In this document: in pieces, positions 5,938-11,336 of the stretch
Position numbering within the stretch: the stretch's first letter is position 1
Layout: each line of letters opens with the position of its first letter
Assembly: GCA_019421345.1 (NCBI GenBank)
Contig: JAHZFL010000031.1
Location: 2,894 to 14,229 of the forward strand
Source: Roseburia sp.
Lineage (GTDB): Bacteria; Bacillota; Clostridia; Lachnospirales; Lachnospiraceae
DNA length: 11,336 nt
Direction: 5' to 3'
Notes under the pieces: model-generated
What the model was told of the DNA's origin: nothing
What the model saw: only the letters and a program-made list of their open reading frames with translations
Databases searched by the model: none
Program-made: the position numbers and the translations under genes

Positions 5938-6948
5938 TTACAGCAGCTTAACACCGTTTTTTTCACACTCGGCAATCGTTTCTTCAGACCACAGAGAGGA
6001 CTGCACTTCACCGATATGAGCTTTCCGAAGAAAAAACATACAGATTCTCGACTGCCCGATACCGCCTCCGATGGTGTAGGGCAGTTTTTCGTTGATGATC
6101 GCTTGTTGGAACGGAAGAATTGCGCGCTCCTCGCAGCCGGCTTTCTTGAGCTGGGAGAGAAGGGCAGTCTTATCAACACGAATACCCATGGAAGAAAGCT
6201 CTAGGGCAATGTCTAAAACCGGATAGTAGACAAGAATATCAGCGTTTAAGGACCAGTCGTCATAGTCCGGCGCGCGTCCGTCGTGCGGCTGTCCGTTTGC
6301 AAGCTTATCACCGATCTGCATCAGGCATACCGCTCCCTTTTCACGCGTGATGCTATATTCCCGTTCCTTTGGCGTACTTTCGGGAAACATTTCTGCCAGC
6401 TCCTCCGTTGTGATAAAGAAAATATCGCGCGGCAGAATTTCTTCAATATAATCATACTGGATAGACATATATTTTTCCGTCTTGCGCAGACACTGATAGA
6501 CCGTGTCAACCGTTTCCTTTAAGAAATCAAGTGTGCGCTCCTCTTTTCGCATGATTTTTTCCCAGTCCCACTGATCCACAAAGATGGAGTGGATATTGTC
6601 CGTTACCTCGTCACGCCGGATGGCGTTCATATCCGTATAGAGTCCCTCGCCGCAGGAAAAACCGTATTTATCGAGCGCATAGCGTTTCCATTTGGCAAGT
6701 GACTGTACAACCTCAGCCTCCCTGCCGTTTTGTTCCCTAATATCGAAGGTGACCGGACGCTCGATGCCGTTTAGATTATCGTTTAATCCGGAGGAAGGGT
6801 CGACAAAAAGCGGTGCAGATACGCGCGATAAGTGCAGGCGAAGCGCGAGCAGTCCCTGAAAAAAGTCTTTGAGGGTTTTGATCGCGATCTGGGTGTCGTG
6901 CAGGTTCAGCGCAGAGTGATACCCGTCCGGAATAGTGAGATTTTTCAT
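5938..6948 (-). CDS. asnA: aspartate-ammonia ligase (asparagine synthetase A)
   Basis: Makes asparagine from aspartate, ammonia and ATP (EC 6.3.1.1), releasing AMP and pyrophosphate; cytoplasmic, with a fold related to class II aminoacyl-tRNA synthetases. At 336 residues it has normal length. Conserved blocks run in order: DNLNGIERPV (57-66), SLAKWKR (83-89), GEGLYTDMNAIR (100-111), VDQWDWE (124-130), RAPDYDDWS (225-233), ELSSMGIRVD (250-259) and TIGGGIGQSR (292-301). All match the known enzyme. The ATG at 6948 has AAAGGA about ten bases upstream. The gene is transcribed alone on the minus strand, diverging from the DNA glycosylase gene and converging on the decayed island. No clear terminator follows it; a small GGCGG/CCGCC stem at 5877-5889 lacks a proper T-run. 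Nothing suggests damage. Confidence 0.97.
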   Translation of the reverse strand: MKNLTIPDGYHSALNLHDTQIAIKTLKDFFQGLLALRLHLSRVSAPLFVDPSSGLNDNLNGIERPVTFDIREQNGREAEVVQSLAKWKRYALDKYGFSCGEGLYTDMNAIRRDEVTDNIHSIFVDQWDWEKIMRKEERTLDFLKETVDTVYQCLRKTEKYMSIQYDYIEEILPRDIFFITTEELAEMFPESTPKEREYSITREKGAVCLMQIGDKLANGQPHDGRAPDYDDWSLNADILVYYPVLDIALELSSMGIRVDKTALLSQLKKAGCEERAILPFQQAIINEKLPYTIGGGIGQSRICMFFLRKAHIGEVQSSLWSEETIAECEKNGVKLL

Positions 6949-7002
6949 GATAAGCCGATCCTTTCATAAGTGCAGATATGTTTGTTTGAGCTAATTGAAC
7001 TC

Positions 7003-7030
7003 ATTATAGCATAAGGCAGTCTGTTTGCAA
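7003..7030 (-). promoter_or_regulatory. asnA promoter (sigma-A, extended -10)
   Basis: On the minus strand TTGCAA (7025-7030) and TATAAT (7003-7008) are separated by 16 bases, and TGC before TATAAT gives an extended -10. Transcription should start near 6996, giving a leader of only about 50 bases. An imperfect dyad TGAGCTAATTGAACTCA lies at 6987-7003, over the start site, and could be an operator. Confidence 0.75.
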
Positions 7031-7150
7031 GAAAAGATGTGAAATTTTTTTGTTATTCCATCAAAGGTACAGAAATAATACTTTCGAAATTAAGGAAAAT
7101 ATAGTATCCTAAACGTTACAGGAACAAAAAATGAAACGGGAGAAAGAAGT

Positions 7151-7639
7151 ATGGAATATACGCATGTGGTGCACACCTTTGCACCGGTGTTTGATGATAG
7201 ATCAGAGGTTTTGGTGCTTGGTTCTTTTCCGTCCGTGAAATCGAGAGAGCATCAGTTTTATTACGGGCATCCGCAGAACCGCTTCTGGAAGGTGACAGCC
7301 GGGGTGTTTGGGGAGGACATTCCGCAAACGATAGAGGAGAAGCGGGCATTTTTGCTGCGCAATCATGTGGCGGTATGGGATGTGATCGCTGCCTGCGACA
7401 TCATCGGCTCATCAGACAGCTCAATTCGGAACGTGGAGGCGAATGATATGCAGGTGATTTTGTCGCGTGCGAAGATTCGTGCAATTTACACGAATGGAGA
7501 TAAGGCATACCAGCTTTTTTTGAAATATTGCAAAAGGGAAGGACAGCCAGAGGTTTTTAAGCTGCCATCCACAAGTCCCGCCAATGCTGCGTGGAAACTG
7601 GAGCGGCTGACAGGGGCATGGGAGGTGATTCGCGGATGA
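7151..7639 (+). CDS. hypoxanthine/deoxyinosine DNA glycosylase (UDG superfamily, family 6-like)
   Basis: Base-excision repair enzyme predicted to remove hypoxanthine (deaminated adenine) from DNA. The 162-residue protein carries the superfamily's first motif as LGSFPS at residues 23-28. It then has YYGHPQNRFW (37-46), whose N43 is the presumed catalytic residue of this family. The second motif is PSTSPAN (139-145). The length fits single-domain members. ATG 7151 is preceded by GGGAG at 7138-7142. It diverges from asnA across about 200 bases. I see only a weak -10-like TATAGT at 7100-7105, so its promoter is uncertain. The stop overlaps the start of the next gene (ATGA), implying one mRNA. The annotation is confident at family level; substrate preference is inferred from the motif set. 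Confidence 0.88.
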   Translation: MEYTHVVHTFAPVFDDRSEVLVLGSFPSVKSREHQFYYGHPQNRFWKVTAGVFGEDIPQTIEEKRAFLLRNHVAVWDVIAACDIIGSSDSSIRNVEANDMQVILSRAKIRAIYTNGDKAYQLFLKYCKREGQPEVFKLPSTSPANAAWKLERLTGAWEVIRG

Positions 7640-8067
7640 AAAAGAGTGAAATGACATGGCGGGAAATGCTGGCGGAGGCAGTCGGTCTTGTTGCAGCGAT
7701 TGTTTATCTGGGTCTGCAGGTTTATTATGGTTTTGCTTATCATGTGTCGGTCACGAAGGTTCTTTTGAATCTGATCGTAATGATTCTTGTATATGCGGGA
7801 TTCACCATGCTTGGAATTTACCCTGAGCGCGTCAATGGTCTGACCAAAGAGGTGTGTACCAAGCAGGTGCGCATGTATACGATACGAATGGTGCGTGTTG
7901 CAAAGCTGATTTTTGTAGGCGGACTTTTGGTCACAAGCATCTGTGACGCGATGGGGAAGGAGCTTCCGGCGTTCTATACGGTGGCGGTGCTCGTGCTGAT
8001 GGTTGTGACGGCGTCATACTATGAGTATCGCATTATTAAGCTTTTGAGGGAGCGCTATAAGAAATAA
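7636..8067 (+). CDS. four-helix integral membrane protein, unknown function
   Basis: A 143-residue protein starting MKKSEMTWREMLAEAVGLVA. Four hydrophobic spans lie at about residues 13-35, 40-62, 86-104 and 109-128. A charged loop (PERVNGLTKEVCTKQVR) separates the second and third, and a basic tail (KLLRERYKK) suggests a cytoplasmic C-terminus. ATG 7636 overlaps the glycosylase stop and has the near-perfect ribosome binding site GGAGGTGAT at 7621-7629, within the glycosylase coding sequence. An in-frame ATG at 7591 lacks a comparable site. Translation is therefore coupled to the repair gene, though no functional link is obvious. I do not recognise the family. No terminator is evident directly after it. 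Confidence 0.75.
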   Translation: MKKSEMTWREMLAEAVGLVAAIVYLGLQVYYGFAYHVSVTKVLLNLIVMILVYAGFTMLGIYPERVNGLTKEVCTKQVRMYTIRMVRVAKLIFVGGLLVTSICDAMGKELPAFYTVAVLVLMVVTASYYEYRIIKLLRERYKK

Positions 8068-8649
8068 GGAAGAAAGCTTTGTGTCTGGATTTGAGAAGAA
8101 AGAAAATGGATGTCTGGGGGATCAGTGTTAACAAGGCTTGGGGTGTGTGTTCTTAGTATAAGAGTGTTGTCAGAAAATACAGGGTAAGCAGTTGCGGCGG
8201 TCGCAGGAAAGAAGATGCTTAAAGCTTCTGTTTTACAGGAAAAGAAAACGCTGCTGCAGGGGTCGGAGAGTATCAGGATGGGTGCGGTATCCGGAAGTGG
8301 CTGCAGCCGGTTGATCAGGGCATATGCAAAGCATTTTTAGGAATTGCAAAAAGCAAATGAGATATTTTTTAGGGAATATCCCAAGCGAAAAAATTTGAAA
8401 GGTTTTATGGGAAACGGAGCTTTGTCTGCGGTATGCTTTTGCATATCGCGGCAGGGCTTCTTTTGTGTTGCATGATATAAGATGTAGGAAATCTCACGTT
8501 TACAGAAAAAAGTGCTTCGGGGGATTGTAAGGGGAAAGCTGTGGATGCTTGTACTATAAACCGGACGTATGTGAATTTTTCCTGTGTGCCGCAAATGGGG
8601 GCGTTAGTGTAAGGACGTATATGTATGTGATGTCAAAATATAACAGAAA
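8068..8649. other. long non-coding region upstream of the ABC transporter operon
   Basis: No believable gene on either strand. The longest open frame (minus strand, 8337-8594) has no ribosome binding site and an implausible composition. Visible structures are a weak hairpin AGAAG/CTTCT at 8210-8229 followed by TGTTTT, which might end the membrane-protein mRNA; an 11-pair hairpin at 8426-8451; and direct copies of GGACGTAT at 8563-8570 and 8613-8620, exactly 50 bases apart, each followed shortly by GTATGTGA. It is long enough to hold a small RNA or an upstream regulatory region for the transporter, but I cannot identify one. Confidence 0.5.
8426..8451 (+). other. stable hairpin in the non-coding region
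   Basis: CTGCGGTATGC, a TTTT loop and GCATATCGCGG form an 11-pair stem with two G-U pairs. A T-rich stretch (CTTCTTTTGTG) follows only after several GC bases, so it is not a standard terminator. It may be part of an untranslated RNA. Confidence 0.4.
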
Positions 8650-8678
8650 TTGACAAAAAAGGACATAAGTAATAGAAT
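8650..8678 (+). promoter_or_regulatory. sigma-A promoter of the ABC transporter operon
   Basis: A perfect -35 TTGACA (8650-8655), a 17-base spacer and TAGAAT (8673-8678, five of six consensus) form a near-consensus promoter. Transcription would start near 8685, leaving a leader of about 30 bases before TTG 8714. An AGGAGG at 8679-8684 would fall at or before the start site and so outside the message. Confidence 0.85.
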
Positions 8679-8713
8679 AGGAGGTCGTAGACTAAAAATG
8701 AGGAGGAAGAAAT

Positions 8714-9358
8714 TTGGAGTTTTTTAAAGAAGTCTTTTTTCTCTATGGAGAGCGGAAGGATTGGTTTATCCAGTTGATACTGGAGCATATCGGTCTATCC
8801 TTCCTTGCGATCTGTCTGGCAGGCGTGATAGGGTTGCTTTTGGGCATCTGGATTTCTGAGCATGAATGGGCGGCAGCTCCGGTACTGGGCATCGCCAATA
8901 TATTTTATACCATCCCTGCGATTTCGCTTTTGGGAATGCTTATTCCCTTGCTTGGAATAGGCAATACAACGGCAGTTACAGCATTGACTATTTACGGTAT
9001 TATGCCTATGGTGAGAAATACATATGCAGGAATGAAGGGTGTAAGTGCAGAAGTTATCAGCGCGGCAGAGGGAATGGGAAGCACAAAGCTTCAGATGATG
9101 ACAAAAATAAAGCTGCCGTTGGCATTGGGCGTGATCATTGCAGGTGTGCGCAATATGGTGGTGATGACGATTTCCGTAGCAGCGATTGCATCATTTATCG
9201 GAGCTGGGGGCTTGGGAGTTGCCATTTATCGCGGTATTACGATGTACGACACGGCAATGACCTTTGGCGGCAGCCTGCTGATTGCCCTGATTGCCTTAAT
9301 CAGCGACCTGATACTCGGACAGGTAGAGAAATACATTAAGAAAAGGAGAAAAATGTAA
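8714..9358 (+). CDS. OpuB/OpuC-type osmoprotectant ABC transporter permease
   Basis: Inner-membrane channel subunit of an importer for quaternary ammonium osmolytes (glycine betaine, choline or carnitine). The 214-residue protein has a BPD_transp_1 permease domain with about five or six spans. The cytoplasmic coupling loop follows the EAA pattern (EVISAAEGMGSTKLQMM, then IKLPLALG). The SFIGAGGLGVAIYRGI segment near the end is typical of Opu permeases. The start is TTG 8714 with AGGAGG at 8701-8706, seven bases upstream. A nine-codon frame from ATG 8698 (MRRKKFGVF) overlaps this start in another frame. It is first in the operon, one base from the binding-protein gene. Many Opu systems have two permease genes; only one is seen here, so it may form a homodimer. 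Confidence 0.9.
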   Translation: MEFFKEVFFLYGERKDWFIQLILEHIGLSFLAICLAGVIGLLLGIWISEHEWAAAPVLGIANIFYTIPAISLLGMLIPLLGIGNTTAVTALTIYGIMPMVRNTYAGMKGVSAEVISAAEGMGSTKLQMMTKIKLPLALGVIIAGVRNMVVMTISVAAIASFIGAGGLGVAIYRGITMYDTAMTFGGSLLIALIALISDLILGQVEKYIKKRRKM

Positions 9359-9359
9359 A

Positions 9360-10319
9360 ATGAGAAAATTTAACAAAGCTACAGCGTTATTATTGGCAGC
9401 GACGATGGCTGCAATGACTATGGGCGGATGCGGGAGCGAAAAAGCGCCGGAGACTCCGGTAAACAGCACCGAGGAGACAAAAACGGAGGCTGTGAGCGAA
9501 CCGATTAAAATTGCGACAAAGCCGATGACGGAGCAGTATATTCTCGGTGAGATATTAAAGCAGTTGATTGAGAATAAGACAGATTACAAGGTGGAAGTGA
9601 CAAAGGGAATCGGCGGTGGAACAAGCAATATTCATCCGGCGATGGAAAAAGGAGAATTTGATCTGTATCCGGAATATACCTCCAGCGGTTGGGTGATGGT
9701 TCTTGGACATCAGGCAGGAGAAGTAGCCGATGAGGAAATGCTTGCAAAATTGCAGGAGGAGTACAGTGAGAAGTTTGGCATGACATGGGTAGGGCTTTAC
9801 GGCTTTAATAATACCTATACACTTGCGGTCAGAAAAGAAATCGCAGATCAGTATCAGCTAAAGACCTGCTCGGATCTCGCAAAGGTTTCGGGAGAATTGG
9901 TGTTTGGCGGCAATCCTGATTATATCGAGCGTGCAGACGGGTTTCAGGGTGTCTGTGAAGCCTATGGGATGGCGTTTAAGGATGTCAAAGATATTGACAT
10001 CGGCTTGAAATATGAAGCGATGGGAAAAGGTGATATTGACGTAACGAATGGATTTACTACGGATGCACAGATTTCCCGTGATGATGTGGTCGCTCTGGAG
10101 GATGATAAGGGCTATCAGGTAAATTATTACTGCTCTACGGTTGTAAGAAAAGATGCTTTGGAAAAATATCCGCAATTAGAGGAAACGCTTATGCTCATGA
10201 ATGGAATATTATCGGACCAGGAAATGGCAGAGCTTAATTATCAGGTGGAAGTAGATGGAAAAGATGAGGCAGATGTCGCAAGAGATTTCCTTATCCAAAA
10301 AGGTCTGATCGAGGGGTAA
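9360..10319 (+). CDS. OpuAC/OpuCC-like substrate-binding lipoprotein
   Basis: Extracellular, membrane-anchored binding protein that captures the osmolyte for the importer. The lipoprotein signal peptide runs from basic MRKFNK through a hydrophobic alanine-rich core to the lipobox MGGC, with C24 as the lipidation site. A flexible linker (about 25-48) precedes an OpuAC-type domain (about 50-317). Typical motifs are TKPMTEQYILGEILKQLIE, then GIGGGTSNIHPAM and DLYPEYTSSGW. In known relatives, aromatic residues of such segments form the cage for the trimethylammonium group. At 319 residues the length is normal. AAGGAGA at 9343-9349 is the ribosome binding site. It lies between the permease and ATPase genes in one operon. 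The substrate within the quaternary-amine group cannot be decided by eye. Confidence 0.92.
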   Translation: MRKFNKATALLLAATMAAMTMGGCGSEKAPETPVNSTEETKTEAVSEPIKIATKPMTEQYILGEILKQLIENKTDYKVEVTKGIGGGTSNIHPAMEKGEFDLYPEYTSSGWVMVLGHQAGEVADEEMLAKLQEEYSEKFGMTWVGLYGFNNTYTLAVRKEIADQYQLKTCSDLAKVSGELVFGGNPDYIERADGFQGVCEAYGMAFKDVKDIDIGLKYEAMGKGDIDVTNGFTTDAQISRDDVVALEDDKGYQVNYYCSTVVRKDALEKYPQLEETLMLMNGILSDQEMAELNYQVEVDGKDEADVARDFLIQKGLIEG

Positions 10320-10323
10320 CGTC

Positions 10324-11058
10324 ATGGAGATGATCAGACTGGAGCATGTGACAAAAAGCTTTGGAATACAGACTGTTCTGGATGATTTTTCGCTTTCTAT
10401 TGAGGAGGGGGAGATTTTGACCGTGATCGGTCGTTCAGGCTGTGGTAAGACGACCATGCTAAAGACGATCAACGGTCTTAGCTGCCCGGATAAAGGAACT
10501 GTTTTCGTGGAGGGCAAGGACATCAGCGGGGAGGACATCATTGCGCTGCGAAGAAGAATCGGTTATGTGATTCAAAATAAAGGGCTCTTTCCGCATATGA
10601 CCGTAGAAAAGAATATTACCTATGTGCCGGTCATCAGTGGGAAAAAAGATAAAAGGGAAAACCATGAGCTGGCGTGCAGACTGATCGAAATGGTGGGACT
10701 GGATGCAGCCATGCTGTCCCGATACCCTTCAGAGCTGTCGGGAGGGCAGCAACAGAGGGTCGGGATTGCCCGCGCCCTTGCCGCAGATGCGAAGATCATG
10801 TTAATGGATGAGCCTTTCGGAGCGCTGGATGAGATCACAAAGCAGTCTATGCAGGATGAAATTTTAAAGCTGCATCACAAGATGGGAATGACGATCGTTT
10901 TTATTACCCATGATATCAGAGAGGCGATGAAGCTTGGCAGCAGGGTGTTGGTCATGGACGAGGGAAGGATCGTTCAGTTAGATGTGCCGGAGAAGATAAA
11001 AAACGAGCCGGCAAATGAATTTGTATACCGTCTGGTGGGGCAGAATTTATTTCCATGA
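10324..11058 (+). CDS. OpuA/OpuC-type ABC transporter ATP-binding protein (short form)
   Basis: Cytoplasmic ATPase that powers the importer. The 244-residue protein has Walker A GRSGCGKTT (36-44), a Q-loop at Q84 (VIQNKGLFPHMTV), signature LSGGQQQR (138-145), Walker B IMLMDEP (158-164) with E163, a D-loop (GALD) and H196 of the switch. QNKGLFPHMTVEKNI is typical of the proline/betaine subfamily. It ends at residue 244, without the paired CBS domains that follow the ATPase domain in longer OpuCA proteins and serve in ionic-strength or nucleotide sensing. ATG 10324 follows GAGGGG at 10311-10316; the in-frame ATG at 10330 is less well placed. It is the last gene of the operon. All catalytic motifs are intact. 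Confidence 0.93.
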   Translation: MEMIRLEHVTKSFGIQTVLDDFSLSIEEGEILTVIGRSGCGKTTMLKTINGLSCPDKGTVFVEGKDISGEDIIALRRRIGYVIQNKGLFPHMTVEKNITYVPVISGKKDKRENHELACRLIEMVGLDAAMLSRYPSELSGGQQQRVGIARALAADAKIMLMDEPFGALDEITKQSMQDEILKLHHKMGMTIVFITHDIREAMKLGSRVLVMDEGRIVQLDVPEKIKNEPANEFVYRLVGQNLFP

Positions 11059-11297
11059 AGAATGCCTACGGATAAAAATAATGTGGATGATTTATAACGC
11101 TTTTCGGAAAAGGTATGGCAAAATCAGTGGTGATAGTAAGAGGGCTTCGTCTTGAGGGGGAGTAAAAGTTATGTTCAAATGGCGGTGTTTAAGGAGATTA
11201 GCGGGGGGATAAAGGTACTTTTTATCTGCTATGGGGGATTTGAAGAAAATGCGAAAAACGCTGAATTTACGGTATATTTAGCACTCAAAGAGAGAGT

Positions 11298-11334
11298 TTT
11301 ACTAAGAATTTACTAAGAAAGAAATTAGTAAGAA
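11298..11334 (+). repeat. 11-bp tandem repeats, possible response-regulator operator
   Basis: TTTACTAAGAA occurs twice in perfect tandem (11298-11308 and 11309-11319). A diverged copy, ATTAGTAAGAA, lies at 11324-11334. An 11-bp period places the copies on the same face of the helix, which is how OmpR-family regulators typically bind direct repeats. The 239 bases before it (from 11059) hold no gene and no convincing terminator, so this probably belongs to the promoter region of a gene beyond the window. Confidence 0.55.
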
Positions 11335-11336
11335 AT

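Noticed and set aside
6949..7150. T-box or other riboswitch upstream of asnA
   Set aside because: The promoter at 7003-7030 leaves only about 50 bases of leader, and I found no specifier or antiterminator-like structure.
8337..8594. 85-codon minus-strand open frame
   Set aside because: No ribosome binding site, no recognisable motif and a cysteine/lysine/phenylalanine-heavy composition; it covers the hairpin region and looks like chance.
11208..11226. GATAAA/TTTATC hairpin after the transporter operon
   Set aside because: The six-pair stem is entirely AT-rich apart from the end pair; too weak to call a terminator.
1..11336. tRNA, rRNA, CRISPR array or complete insertion sequence
   Set aside because: No cloverleaf, rRNA-like, repeat-spacer or transposase signal was seen on either strand by reading; the only clear tandem repeat is the short one at the right edge.

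Overview
The window looks like a chromosomal segment of a Clostridia-class Firmicute, most likely Lachnospiraceae-like. This rests on strong AGGAGG-type ribosome binding sites, frequent TTG starts and overlapping genes, consensus sigma-A promoters, and the protein types present. I cannot name a genus from sequence alone.

Layout. (1) 136-3064: a two-component operon, an OmpR-family response regulator overlapping a 749-residue polytopic sensor histidine kinase. (2) 3074-4108: a promoter, a strong leader hairpin and a gene for a three-S1-domain RNA-binding protein. (3) 4109-5905: an AT-rich accessory island of broken or small reading frames. It holds a possible antitoxin tail, an unidentified open fragment, two small double-spanning membrane proteins, a DUF4303 pseudogene spread over five reading-frame segments, an orphan strong terminator and a decayed mobile-element-like ORF. 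(4) 5938-6948, minus strand: asnA (ammonia-dependent asparagine synthetase) with its own promoter. (5) 7151-8067: a hypoxanthine/deoxyinosine DNA glycosylase translationally coupled to a small four-helix membrane protein. (6) 8068-8713: a long non-coding stretch ending in a near-consensus promoter. (7) 8714-11058: a one-permease ABC importer operon of the OpuB/OpuC (glycine betaine/choline/carnitine) type, in the order permease, lipoprotein, ATPase. (8) 11059-11336: non-coding sequence ending in 11-bp direct repeats that resemble an OmpR-family operator for a gene outside the window.

How the genes relate. The core genes are ordinary housekeeping, stress and transport functions in separate transcription units: osmolyte uptake, base-excision repair, asparagine synthesis, signalling and RNA binding. 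The island between the S1-protein gene and asnA is the unusual part. Most of its frames are broken while the flanking genes are intact, which suggests a former toxin/immunity or mobile-element cargo site in decay. I did not find a convincing intact novel system. The best leads are the decayed island, the leader hairpin of the S1 gene, the long region upstream of the transporter, and the tandem repeats at the right edge.
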